A stretch of 64,000 nucleotides of DNA from Mycobacterium sp. D16Q13. Its GTDB lineage: Bacteria; Actinomycetota; Actinomycetes; Mycobacteriales; Mycobacteriaceae. Positions 1 through 8,308 of this stretch are shown here, one piece after another (within the stretch, counting starts at the first letter, position 1; every line of letters begins with the position of its first letter). The stretch spans positions 186,001 to 250,000 of the forward strand of contig NZ_MAEW01000007.1 of the NCBI RefSeq assembly GCF_002013375.1. The letters are read 5' to 3'. The translations under genes were made by a program, and so were the position numbers. The notes below the pieces were generated by a model. That model was not told the DNA's origin and ran no database searches. It saw nothing but the letters and a program-made list of their open reading frames with translations.

Positions 1-381
1 TTGGTCTAACACAATAAGATCTGGCACTGATTTAGGATCGTTGTCTGAATCCGAACATGTAGTAGCTGCCTATGCGAGATACGGCTGTTTCTCTCTCATT
101 GCTGGCGAGGCTGTTGACCATGTCACTAACTGTAGGCAGCTAGGCGACTGCGTCAACCTAATTTCGCCCAGATCGAAGGAAACATTGGAACACTTCGTGA
201 CCGCTGAACGCCCGCACAACGGGAGGCCGCAGGACCGCTCAGCAACCGAGCTAGCCGCAGCGTCAATGCTGAGCTCCCGGCAAACTAATGACGGAGTCTG
301 ACGAGCCGGGGATGCTCTATGTCAGCAATAGCTGATCTCGGTTGCGCCCAGACAACCAGATGTGCGCCGAACGCGTTGCGC
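1..381. other. Left-edge stretch without a convincing gene
   Basis: I see no gene I can support here. A TTG-initiated frame on the plus strand (41-301) stays open for 86 codons, but it has no recognisable domain and no ribosome binding site. The base composition is lower in GC than the backbone from 4.4 kb on, consistent with accessory DNA. The stretch ends just downstream of the leftward HNH-type gene. Confidence 0.4.
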
Positions 382-1551
382 TTACAGACTTTTAGACCTG
401 TAGCTTCTTCTTGGCTGACTCGGAACGGGGGCCACACGTAATGAACCAGGCGCGACCTCGCCGTATAGGGCGGCCGCGCGCGGGCTGGTCGGCACCGAAT
501 AGTCCTCGTTTGGCGGCACCTGGGATACGACGTTGATGATCGGGTGACCGATCTCGGGCCAGGCGAATGCGATCATCTTGTAACTGCTCGCCGGAAATCC
601 CACCCGCGTGAAGGTAATACCGCATGGGCGGTGTATCCGCCGCACCGGCGGCGTCTCGAAACTGATGAGGAACTCGAATCCAGCGATCTGGACATAGCCA
701 CCGAGAATCTCACTGCCCATACTGGCTGGCCGAAGTCGGATGGCCTTTGGTATCGCGGGTTCATCGACATCGTGGTCGAGTAGGACATACAACCCCCATG
801 CGGGCGGCCATTCTGCTCCACGCCAAAGTATTTCGGCCAACTGCTGACGCGTGACACCGAGGCGGAAGCGGTAGGCGGGCTGACCGTCCACTTCGATCGC
901 CCCGGCCTCAATGGCTCCCCAGAGAACTTTGAGCATCCATAGTTCGATGTAGGGGCCGCTGACCATAGTGAATCCACGCGGAAAGCTGCCGCGGTCATCA
1001 TTGCCCAGATACCTGAAGATGTCTAGGTGGTCCTCCAACGAGTGCCGGAAGAACTCGGCCGCCATCTTGTCTAAGGGTGATAACGCATTGTTATGGCGGC
1101 GACACAGCATCTTTCGAGACAGTGACGCACGACCAATCGTCTTACGCCGTTCGGATCTTTCCTGCCATGCCGCACCCTCAACGACCACGACCTTCCCGTC
1201 TGCCGAGATTGCACCGAGCACGTCATCAGTGATGAAGTGCTCCCGCGTCAGTTGCTCGTCACAGTCCTCACTCACGCGCGCGTAGCAGCCCGGGTTCGAA
1301 TACCCGGTGCGTGGGCCCGTGAGCAATGGTGGGGGTGCCTGGGCAATCCAAGATCCGTCGTTGGCCCGATGACAGTTGGTGGCACGTCGATACGATCCGC
1401 AGGGACAATGGTCCTCAGGCGGCGGTCCGTACCACTGACTGACGCGCACATCAGCATCTCGGATGACTCGTTCATCGAGCCGTCTAACGGCACGCTCTAG
1501 TCCTTCGCTCACGTTCTGACGATATCGTCGGATACCGCTATAAGTGCGCAC
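382..1551 (-). CDS. HNH-like protein with N-terminal SEC-C-like motif
   Basis: The predicted protein has 389 residues and starts with GTG. Near residue 50 it carries CPCGSYRRATNCH, close to the zinc-binding SEC-C motif. Around residues 90-160 there is a Cys pair, then LTREHFI, then LCRRHNNALSPLD. This Cys/His/Asn spacing is typical of HNH-type zinc nuclease cores. The C-terminal 220 residues are unassigned, and the extreme C-terminus is basic (PSQPRRSYRSKSL). The gene stands alone, leftward, next to a toxin-antitoxin pair in low-GC DNA, so a role in an accessory defence patch is possible. The HNH reading is inference from motif spacing; SEC-C motifs also occur in proteins that are not nucleases. 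Confidence 0.6.
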   Translation of the reverse strand: MRTYSGIRRYRQNVSEGLERAVRRLDERVIRDADVRVSQWYGPPPEDHCPCGSYRRATNCHRANDGSWIAQAPPPLLTGPRTGYSNPGCYARVSEDCDEQLTREHFITDDVLGAISADGKVVVVEGAAWQERSERRKTIGRASLSRKMLCRRHNNALSPLDKMAAEFFRHSLEDHLDIFRYLGNDDRGSFPRGFTMVSGPYIELWMLKVLWGAIEAGAIEVDGQPAYRFRLGVTRQQLAEILWRGAEWPPAWGLYVLLDHDVDEPAIPKAIRLRPASMGSEILGGYVQIAGFEFLISFETPPVRRIHRPCGITFTRVGFPASSYKMIAFAWPEIGHPIINVVSQVPPNEDYSVPTSPRAAALYGEVAPGSLRVAPVPSQPRRSYRSKSL

Positions 1552-1816
1552 CGCATCACTTTATTGGTTGACAATCACGGCTGAGACCTACGTCAGGCAT
1601 GATGGACCACTCGGTAATTCAATGCCCAGGCCCCGCAAATTGTTTTCAAGGCGCAACTGCAAATGAGCATTCGGCTACCTCCAATAGACCCATAATCCAA
1701 TCTGGACGCCGGGCAAACACCCGATATGACAGATCTCAGCCCAACCCTCCACAGTGATCACCCTCCAAACACTCCCGGAGGTGGTTCAATTTTCCGAGAA
1801 CCCAGGAGGGTTAGTT

Positions 1817-2890
1817 TCAGGAACCAGTTTCAACACTGGTCGTACTTCTTAAGGCCGATACGATCTGTTCACGCGCAGCGACTCCGTCCTGAACGGTTCG
1901 CCAGATTGGGTTCTCCGGCAGGAGATATCCAAGTACATTGGCAATCCGCCGCCGATCCGTGTTGGTGAGTCGATCCTGCAGTTCAGCTAGTGGATACCGC
2001 CGGGCACAGAGCGATGCTAGATACGCGAAATCTCGAAGATGTCGCTCCGCCGCGTCCTTGCCACACTCTGCTTGATAACCAGCGGCCTTACCGACCAGCG
2101 CGGCATGAACATCCGGTCGGATCACATAGCCCTGCCTGTCGCCTACTCTGATCCGTCGGCGCATGGATCGTTCAAGTGCCTGCACGCTACCGGCTGCTGA
2201 AATGGTACGAGCACCGGTCACAGTCGTGAAGTTCTCAGCGTTCAGACCTTCTGGGATTAGAACATCAACAGTCGCGCCCACCGTCTCTAGGTGCCGGTAT
2301 CGGTGCCCAATCCCATCGGGACTCACGCCGTCCTCGGAGAATCCGTTCTCGACTAACTTCCGAGTCACATCATGTAACGCCGTCTGATAAGCGCGTACAT
2401 CTAAGACAACATCAGCATCGGTTGTCACCCGCGGCGATTCCTCATCGTGCTCCCATGCGAGCAAATGCACCATCTGCCCGCCGACAAGTGTCCATCCGCG
2501 ACATCGGAACTCGGCCAGATCCATAATCGCGTTCCACGCGACAACTTCGGCAGGCAACTGCACCGGTAATAATACCTCCAGGCCGGGGTGATCCGGGACT
2601 TCCTGAGGCTGGAGATCGAGCATCACACGTAACGCAACAATATGGGCGATATTCGGCCGATCGATATCCTGACTTGCCTTTAGAATATCCGCCGAGCGAG
2701 CCGGAAATCGAGCTATAAGATCGTCTACGAACTCTACAAGTATTTCATCAGATGCGTTCCGCCGCTTGGATATTGATGACTGCGCAGCCGCGATGGTCTG
2801 GAATAGCCCCACGTTACCCTCTTCCTTGAGGGTAGGTGATCGGATCTCCGTCAAAACCAGTTTGATTAGCGGACGATGATGTGCGCTCAC
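1817..2890 (-). CDS. Nucleotidyltransferase toxin, AbiEii/MenT-like
   Basis: This 357-residue protein is the likely toxin of a two-gene module. The nucleotidyltransferase signature is visible: LVGGQMVHLL (the GG/S loop), then TDADVVLDV (the DxD metal site), then VDVLI (third acidic strand), and ALVGKAAGYQAECGKDAAERHLRDFAYL near residue 280, which matches the Lys/Asp helix of AbiEii-type proteins. In mycobacteria such enzymes (MenT family) modify tRNA 3' ends and are neutralised by a neighbouring antitoxin. It starts with GTG six bases after the antitoxin stop, so the two are probably translated from one message. Substrate is not predictable from sequence. The N-terminal 100 residues are helical and unassigned. 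Confidence 0.72.
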   Translation of the reverse strand: MSAHHRPLIKLVLTEIRSPTLKEEGNVGLFQTIAAAQSSISKRRNASDEILVEFVDDLIARFPARSADILKASQDIDRPNIAHIVALRVMLDLQPQEVPDHPGLEVLLPVQLPAEVVAWNAIMDLAEFRCRGWTLVGGQMVHLLAWEHDEESPRVTTDADVVLDVRAYQTALHDVTRKLVENGFSEDGVSPDGIGHRYRHLETVGATVDVLIPEGLNAENFTTVTGARTISAAGSVQALERSMRRRIRVGDRQGYVIRPDVHAALVGKAAGYQAECGKDAAERHLRDFAYLASLCARRYPLAELQDRLTNTDRRRIANVLGYLLPENPIWRTVQDGVAAREQIVSALRSTTSVETGS

Positions 2891-2896
2891 TAAAAT

Positions 2897-3574
2897 TCAC
2901 ACATTCACTAAGCCTGCAACAATATCCTTCGCCTCGCCCACAGCACGGGGATCGCCGTCGTCAAGGAGATCCATTGCCGACACCACAGAAGCAACAATAC
3001 GCGGATTGTCGCGACGGCGAGGCACACTGCCTGGGTCTGCAACTGCCCACAAGAAGACATTCGGGACCTGACCTTCAGAGGGCACCCGTAGTCCGTACTC
3101 GCTTACCACTGCATCAATCTCAGCAGCAGAGACGTAAGCACGCAGATGGTTCGACGGCGAGAGGTTTTGTGATCCGTGCCCCCCGCTAAGCACTAGACGA
3201 TCATCGGCAGCAAGCTCATCGATTACAGGACGAAACGCCCACGCCCGATGAAGATGTCCGCGGGCGGAGACCCAAGACCACAGTCGTAAATGCGGAGAAG
3301 ACTGATTTTCCAATATCTCCACACGATTGCGTAGCCGCAAGGGCACATGGACATCTTCCCCCGCGAGGCTAGCCAGCACCGACCACGCCGAACCCTCCGC
3401 CATTGGGCGACCACCGTCCTTATGCCGGAAGCCCAGGACCACATCGGCGGCCACCAGCCAGCGACCAGCAACCTGGTGCGCTGGAAGCCGGCCAGAAGCA
3501 ATGAGGGCACGCACGCGGCGGCCGCTCACGCCAAGGTGCGCGGCAACCTCCGAACCACTCATGTACTCACTCAT
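2897..3574 (-). CDS. HTH antitoxin partner of the nucleotidyltransferase
   Basis: The product has about 225 residues from ATG 3574; ATG 3562 is also possible, and an upstream start at 3610 would place the coding start inside a palindrome. The N-terminus (MSGSEVAAHLGVSGRRVRALIASGRLPAHQVAGRWLV) is an excisionase/MerR-type helix-turn-helix that recognises DNA. The remainder (about 170 residues) is probably the toxin-binding domain. Gene order antitoxin then toxin, tight spacing and a palindrome directly upstream all fit autoregulation. It resembles in layout the M. tuberculosis MenA-MenT pairs, but I cannot assign it to one of them. Confidence 0.65.
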   Translation of the reverse strand: MSEYMSGSEVAAHLGVSGRRVRALIASGRLPAHQVAGRWLVAADVVLGFRHKDGGRPMAEGSAWSVLASLAGEDVHVPLRLRNRVEILENQSSPHLRLWSWVSARGHLHRAWAFRPVIDELAADDRLVLSGGHGSQNLSPSNHLRAYVSAAEIDAVVSEYGLRVPSEGQVPNVFLWAVADPGSVPRRRDNPRIVASVVSAMDLLDDGDPRAVGEAKDIVAGLVNV

Positions 3575-3577
3575 GTA

Positions 3578-3607
3578 CACAACTATACCGATTCCGGAAT
3601 AGTTGTG
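3578..3607. promoter_or_regulatory. Palindromic operator of the antitoxin gene
   Basis: CACAACTAT (3578-3586) and ATAGTTGTG (3599-3607) form a perfect 9-bp inverted repeat with a 12-bp centre, directly upstream of the antitoxin start. It is AT-rich in GC-rich surroundings and probably overlaps the promoter, which suits autorepression by the antitoxin. Confidence 0.6.
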
Positions 3608-3664
3608 CACCTACCTCCGACCTGCTAAATATCCCTTACGGCATGTCGAACCGGAAATTCCGAG

Positions 3665-3720
3665 TCGTCACGCTAGGCTCGGTCTACGACTGTTACAGGT
3701 CGACGAGCCTAGCGTGACGA
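3665..3720. terminator. Strong 17-bp hairpin without T-run
   Basis: A perfect 17-bp inverted repeat (3665-3681 with 3704-3720) encloses a 22-base loop. It lies between the small gene ending at 3771 and the antitoxin promoter, all leftward, so it would terminate the upstream transcript. No T-run follows on either strand, as is common for mycobacterial terminators; a protein-binding site is the alternative. Confidence 0.5.
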
Positions 3721-3770
3721 GGCTTACCGCTTGCGGGAATGGGCTGGTTGACGAGGGTATTTGCACTCAG

Positions 3771-4160
3771 TCACGGTGACGCCCCAACGGACTCCACCCA
3801 GAAACGCATACCTAGATCTGCAAAAGGCCGTGTCAACACCTGGAGCTCAGCGGCTTCCAGTAGATCCACAACCAGACCAGGTCGCCAGGTGAACACGCAA
3901 TACCAGTCAGCACGACGAATCTCCGCCACGATCTCACCCTCAAATCCGTCAGTAGCAACCTCTTCGTCAGCTCGTTCGGTGGAGGCTCCGCGACTGTCCA
4001 ACAAGACGTTCCACACGACCTCGCGAGCAGAGCTCGGATCACGCCGGCGGCGCGACCATGCGATCTGACGGCGTCCGCTAGAGACTCGTTCCCATTCGTG
4101 CCAGATCTTCCACCGCCCGGAAGCAGTGATGTTCACGACTTCTACGTACACGGTGCTCAA
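3771..4160 (-). CDS. Small hypothetical protein (129 aa)
   Basis: I do not recognise the family. The best start is TTG 4160 (GTG 4151 is an alternative); neither has a clear ribosome binding site. The sequence is protein-like, with many Trp and charged residues (RWKIWHEWERV, RRADWYCVFTWRPGLVVDLLEAAEL) and no membrane segment. The frame is also open for about 30 codons upstream of 4160, overlapping the next small gene, so translation may depend on coupling to it. It is the last of three leftward genes beginning with the PatA-like acetyltransferase. Confidence 0.5.
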   Translation of the reverse strand: MSTVYVEVVNITASGRWKIWHEWERVSSGRRQIAWSRRRRDPSSAREVVWNVLLDSRGASTERADEEVATDGFEGEIVAEIRRADWYCVFTWRPGLVVDLLEAAELQVLTRPFADLGMRFWVESVGASP

Positions 4161-4186
4161 CTGGGGCCGCGGGGTTTGGATGGAAA

Positions 4187-4366
4187 TCAGCCCCGGCCAA
4201 CTGTTTGTCGTCCCCCAAGGAGTTGAAGCACTGCCCGATCGCCCGCGGCGAAGTACACGCGGTCCTCATCGAGCCAACCGGGGTAGTGAATACCGGGGAT
4301 GCCGGTGGTCTGCTCACTGCGACGTATGACGACTCTTTGGTTACGTAGAACATCAGGCGCTCTCAC
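4187..4366 (-). CDS. Short protein (59 aa) directly after patA
   Basis: A GTG at 4366, four bases after the patA stop codon, opens a 59-codon frame with good coding character (GIPGIHYPGWLDEDRVYFAAGDRAVLQLLGG). GGAG runs directly into the start. No family is recognised. Its stop overlaps open sequence of the following 129-residue gene in another frame, so the two could be a broken single gene or a coupled pair. Confidence is limited by the short length. Confidence 0.45.
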   Translation of the reverse strand: MRAPDVLRNQRVVIRRSEQTTGIPGIHYPGWLDEDRVYFAAGDRAVLQLLGGRQTVGRG

Positions 4367-4370
4367 TCCG

Positions 4371-5381
4371 TCAACACAACGCCTGGATCACCTGCCGCGT
4401 CGCGACGTGAATCTGCCGGGACACCTCTGAAGACATACTCAGGTCCCGCACATGGGGAACGTCGAAGACCGTGGTGACCACACCCGGTCCATCGGACTCC
4501 CACCGTGCACCGTGCCGATTGAGAATGCTGCGCATCGCGTAGTTGTCTGAGAGCACCGAGGCGGTGAACCGCCGTACACCGTCCGCATGAGCAGACACCG
4601 ACAACGCCTCCATCAACAGTGTTCCGATCCCCCGGCCCTGATAGTCGTCACCGACCGTGAAGGCCAGCTCGGCGCTGTCGGGTTCGGCGACATGGCGGAT
4701 GAATCGGGCATCGGCCACAACGAGACCGTCAAGACCGTCGGGCCCGTCGGTAAGCGCCCACGCGAAATGGTCGAGATAGTCCAGCTCAAACAGGTACGTG
4801 ATCATCCGCTTGTTGGGCACCCCCAGAAACCGGCGGTACACGGTCCTCGGGGAGAGCCTCGCCAAACGCTGCCGGTCACCGGGCAGGAGGGGGCGTAGGT
4901 AGAACTCGGCGCCGTCACGCAGCCGCACCGGAATGGGGGTGACAAAGGTCGCCAACCGCTGACGGGCCGTCCACACCAATGCCTCTGACACGCCAGGGAT
5001 TTCAAGCATCGCGGTGAACGCATCATGGCCACCGGCCCAGCCCCGAAGCGGCTCGGTCGCCACGACGGTCGCGGTCCGGGCAGTTCCGCGCAGGAGTGCG
5101 ATCTCACCGACGACAGTGCCGGGTACCAGGTGCGCGACGACCACGTCCCCGCTCTCCTCGGCGTGAAGGATCTCGCCGCCGCCCGAGCCGAGGAGCAGGA
5201 ACCAGTCGGCCGGCTCGCGCTGACGCATCAGCACTTCCCCGGCAGCCGCTTCGAGAGGCGCGAGCAGCTCAGCCAGCGGAGTAAGCGCATTGGCCGAATT
5301 GCCTGCGAAAAACTCCAGTTCCGCGAGCTCTGCGGCATCGACGCCGACAGATCCCGGCCACGCTCCGTCCACGATGTGCAC
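4371..5381 (-). CDS. patA: cAMP-dependent protein lysine acetyltransferase PatA
   Basis: The 336-residue protein joins an N-terminal cyclic nucleotide-binding domain (about residues 20-145, with VVGEIALLRGTARTATVVA as the phosphate-binding cassette) to a C-terminal GNAT acetyltransferase domain (about residues 155-320). The acetyl-CoA loop reads VGDDYQGRGIGTLL. This order and length match mycobacterial PatA (Rv0998, MSMEG_5458), which acetylates lysines of enzymes such as acyl-CoA ligases when cAMP binds. The protein is cytosolic. The start codon is ATG 5381. Two small unknown genes follow closely on the same strand. Confidence 0.93.
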   Translation of the reverse strand: MHIVDGAWPGSVGVDAAELAELEFFAGNSANALTPLAELLAPLEAAAGEVLMRQREPADWFLLLGSGGGEILHAEESGDVVVAHLVPGTVVGEIALLRGTARTATVVATEPLRGWAGGHDAFTAMLEIPGVSEALVWTARQRLATFVTPIPVRLRDGAEFYLRPLLPGDRQRLARLSPRTVYRRFLGVPNKRMITYLFELDYLDHFAWALTDGPDGLDGLVVADARFIRHVAEPDSAELAFTVGDDYQGRGIGTLLMEALSVSAHADGVRRFTASVLSDNYAMRSILNRHGARWESDGPGVVTTVFDVPHVRDLSMSSEVSRQIHVATRQVIQALC

Positions 5382-5476
5382 CGCCCTAGCCCGAACCAGC
5401 TGAGTCAGTTGGCATGGTAATCACCGCCACCAGGTCTGATCGGCTAATAGCGGTACCACATCCGCAGCGGGCGTGC

Positions 5477-6310
5477 TCAGGCCATCAGTGCGGCAAAGCG
5501 ATCCAGTCGGCGCAAGGTGTTATCGCGGGACGCGACCGCCAGCCCCAACAGCACACGATGCACGCCCAGGTCGGCGCGGCGTTCGATATCTCCGGGCCGC
5601 GGCTCCAGAATGGTCGCGGTCACGGGAACGGCTGGCCTGCCCGTTTGCGTCGCCAGCAGGTTGAGTTCACCGATCCCCTTCCGAAGCTCTACCATCTCAA
5701 GCATTGTCGGCGCCATCCAGCCGTCGGCATGGTCGAGTACACGTTCGTGGGTAGACGGGCCCCAGCCGCCCAACCACACCGGCGGGTGCGGTCGTTGGAC
5801 AGGTTTGGGCCAGGAGCGGATGGGGTCGAACGCGACATACTTACCGTGGAATTCGGCGTGCTCTTCCGTCCAGATCTTCTTGACCGCTTGGATGCGCTCG
5901 CTCTGCAATGCCACCCGTGTGCGCGGATCGGTGCCGTGATTTCGGATCTCCTCACGCAGCCATCCGACACCGATTCCTAGTTCCAGCCGCCCGCCCGATG
6001 CCCTGTCCAGGGTCGCGGCCTCTTTGGCGAACGTGATCGGGTCTCGCTGGACAAGTAGCGCCACGGCGGTGCCGATGCGCAGGTCCCTGGTGGCAGCCGC
6101 CGCGAAGGACAACGCCACAAACGGATCGAGGCTGCGGCAATAGTCGCGGGGTATCTCCTCCCATCCGGGATGAATCGTCTCGATCGTCACCGGTATGTGC
6201 GTGTGCTCGGGCACAAAGAGGGATTCGAACCCGCGCTCCTCGATCTCGACCGCCAGCTCGCCGGGCTCCATGCCCTCGTCGGTGATCGTCGTGAAAATGC
6301 CTATCCGCAT
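5477..6310 (-). CDS. LLM-class F420-dependent oxidoreductase
   Basis: This 277-residue flavin/F420-type oxidoreductase has the luciferase-like TIM barrel: MRIGIFTTITDEGMEPGELAVEIEERGFESLFVPEHTHIP at the N-terminus, then ATRDLRIGTAVALLVQRDP, GGRLELGIGVGWLREE and WPKPVQRPHPPVWLGG. These match the mycobacterial F420-dependent LLM subgroup. Start chosen at ATG 6310, which has GGGAAGAG seven bases upstream; an earlier in-frame start would overlap the preceding gene. It follows the aldo/keto reductase stop by 13 bases, so the two form an operon. Substrate unknown. Confidence 0.88.
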   Translation of the reverse strand: MRIGIFTTITDEGMEPGELAVEIEERGFESLFVPEHTHIPVTIETIHPGWEEIPRDYCRSLDPFVALSFAAAATRDLRIGTAVALLVQRDPITFAKEAATLDRASGGRLELGIGVGWLREEIRNHGTDPRTRVALQSERIQAVKKIWTEEHAEFHGKYVAFDPIRSWPKPVQRPHPPVWLGGWGPSTHERVLDHADGWMAPTMLEMVELRKGIGELNLLATQTGRPAVPVTATILEPRPGDIERRADLGVHRVLLGLAVASRDNTLRRLDRFAALMA

Positions 6311-6323
6311 TGAACTCTTCCCG

Positions 6324-7214
6324 TTACGCGTGCTCGCCGTGGGGCTGCGGCACCGCTGCGGACAGAACCTCGAACTCGGAGTCACTCAGCGTGATGTCTG
6401 CGGCGGCCAGGTTCTGTGCGAGGTGTGCTTCCGACGAAGTTCCCGGGATGGGAAGCACATTCGGCGAGCTTCGCAAAAGCCATGCCAAGGCAATCTGCGC
6501 CGCACTTGCGCCGTGCGCACGCGCGACGACATCCAGCGCACCGCCGGGACCTTCCAGGCCCCCGGTAGCCAGCGGGAAGTATGGGATGAACGCGATGCCG
6601 TGGGCAGTGGCGTAGTCCACCACGTCAGCCGCTGACCGATTGGCGAGGTTGAACAGGTTTTGCACCGAGGCAATGGGCACGATCTGACGTGCGGCGCGCA
6701 GCTGGTCCACCGAGACCTCTGAAAGTCCGATGTGCCTGATCTTGCCTTCGTCCTGTAGGAGTTTGAGTTCGCCGATCTGGTCTTCGAAAGGAACAGTGGG
6801 GTCGACTCGATGCAGCTGAAGCAGATCGATGCGCTCCAGTTTCAGGCGCCGCAGGCTCATTTCTGTCTGCTGGCGCAAGTATTCGGGCCGCCCCAGCGGA
6901 ATCCAACCCCAGTCCGCCGGACCCGTGCGCGCGAGCCCTACCTTAGTGGCGATCACCAGATCGCGGGAGTACGGATACAACGCCTCACTGATCAGATCTT
7001 CGACGATCTGCGGACCATAGGCATCCGCGGTGTCCAGGAAATTCACTCCCAGCTCAACCACACGTTTGAGCAGCCGCACCGCGGCAGCCGGATCCCGCGG
7101 CGGGCCCCATACGCCCGGGCCGGTCAACTGCATCGTGCCGTAGCCGAGCCTGTTGACGGTGATGTCGCCACCGATGGTGAGTGTTCCCGCATTAGCAGCC
7201 TGCTGTGACGTCAC
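6324..7214 (-). CDS. Aldo/keto reductase
   Basis: A 296-residue NADPH-dependent aldo/keto reductase. Family motifs are clear: GVNFLDTADAYGPQ (catalytic Asp and Tyr), IATKVGLAR (Lys), LERIDLLQLHRVDP (His), GKIRHIGLSEV, and IPGTSSEAHLAQNLAA for cofactor binding. GTG 7214 is preferred because AGGA lies eight bases upstream; a TTG at 7232 is the alternative. It heads the operon with the LLM oxidoreductase and lies 76 bp downstream of a same-strand MmyB-type regulator. An inverted repeat (GAGACG 7244-7249, CGTCTC 7262-7267) sits upstream and could be an operator or a terminator. Physiological substrate unknown. Confidence 0.9.
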   Translation of the reverse strand: MTSQQAANAGTLTIGGDITVNRLGYGTMQLTGPGVWGPPRDPAAAVRLLKRVVELGVNFLDTADAYGPQIVEDLISEALYPYSRDLVIATKVGLARTGPADWGWIPLGRPEYLRQQTEMSLRRLKLERIDLLQLHRVDPTVPFEDQIGELKLLQDEGKIRHIGLSEVSVDQLRAARQIVPIASVQNLFNLANRSAADVVDYATAHGIAFIPYFPLATGGLEGPGGALDVVARAHGASAAQIALAWLLRSSPNVLPIPGTSSEAHLAQNLAAADITLSDSEFEVLSAAVPQPHGEHA

Positions 7215-7290
7215 GAAATCTATCCTGCGCAATCTGAACTCAAGAGACGGCGAAACCTAGTCGTCTCAAATGGATTTGATGTGTTTTCCG

Positions 7291-8118
7291 CTATTCGGGC
7301 TGCTGGTCCAGCGCAAGCCGGGCCAGCAACTCAAGCCCATCGGCGTCGGGACCACCCGGGTCGGCCGAGTAGATGAGCAGCTGCTGCCCGGGTGCCCCAC
7401 CGACCGCGAAGCTGTCGTACTGGAGGTTGATCTCACCGACCTGGCTGTGGCGGAATCGCTTCGCCCCGCTCGTTCGAGGCCTCACGTCGTGCTGCATCCA
7501 CACGAACGTGAAAACGTCGCTCTGAATCGTCAACTCACCCACGACTTCTGCCACGCGGGGGTCGTCGCGAAACGACACCGACATAGCACGCAGATTTCGG
7601 GCGGTATCCCGCGCGATCTCGTCCCATTCGGCGTAGAACTCGTTGGCCGCGGGGTCGAGAAACACCATGTACGCGAGGTTGTCGGCACGCGAGAAGTCAC
7701 CGTAAAGAGCCTGCGCATGAGCATTCATCGCCAGAATGTCCAGTGCCGGGCTGACTACCAAAGCTGGGGCGTGCACCACATTGTTGACGATTCTCATGGT
7801 TCCCTCGCTGGCATCGCGCTGACCGGCGGCAGGTGCTACCCCAGACGGCCGGGCAAGGCCGGCCAGGTGTTCAGCCGCGTGCGTATCCAGCTGCAGTGCG
7901 CGGGAAATCGACCGCAGCACCTGCTCCGAGGGATGCCGCTCACGCCCCTGCTCAAGCCTGCTGTAGTAGTCGGCACTCACCCCCGCCAGGGCCGCAACCT
8001 CTTCTCGGCGCAGGCCCAGAACGCGGCGCGGCTCGTCCTCCGGCAGCCCCACTTGTCGCGGCGAAACCAGAGCACGGCGCGCCTTCAGAAAGTCGCCCAA
8101 CTCATTTCGCCGATCCAT
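7291..8118 (-). CDS. XRE-type regulator with MmyB-like ligand domain
   Basis: The 275-residue protein begins MDRRNELGDFLKARRALVSPRQVGLP and contains a helix-turn-helix (LRREEVAALAGVSADYYSRLEQG, about residues 35-60). The rest (NNVVHAPALVVSPALDILAMNAHAQAL onwards) is the MmyB-like sensor domain, thought to bind a small hydrophobic ligand. Such regulators commonly control a divergent oxidoreductase, and here an SDR is transcribed away from it. Start at ATG 8118; upstream in-frame starts give an atypical extension. The 190-bp divergent region contains an imperfect AT-rich inverted repeat (GCAAC ... GTTGC, about 8258-8285) as a candidate operator. Confidence 0.9.
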   Translation of the reverse strand: MDRRNELGDFLKARRALVSPRQVGLPEDEPRRVLGLRREEVAALAGVSADYYSRLEQGRERHPSEQVLRSISRALQLDTHAAEHLAGLARPSGVAPAAGQRDASEGTMRIVNNVVHAPALVVSPALDILAMNAHAQALYGDFSRADNLAYMVFLDPAANEFYAEWDEIARDTARNLRAMSVSFRDDPRVAEVVGELTIQSDVFTFVWMQHDVRPRTSGAKRFRHSQVGEINLQYDSFAVGGAPGQQLLIYSADPGGPDADGLELLARLALDQQPE

Positions 8119-8308
8119 GACCTCAACATACCCACGGCGGCTGGCACCAACCAGGGTGTAACACACCCACCAGTGACGCATCGCTTCAGCCGCACGGGAT
8201 GCCAGGTAGGAGTAGCGCACCCTTCCAGGACGGCGCCCGCGAATCTACGCTCGAGAAGCAACCAGATATGAATGAAATATGTTGCGGTCAAATGAAAGAC
8301 GGAGATCC

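Noticed and set aside
1286..1312. T-loop-like GGGTTCGAATACCC
   Set aside because: It lies inside the HNH-like coding sequence and no acceptor or anticodon stem can be built around it; chance match.
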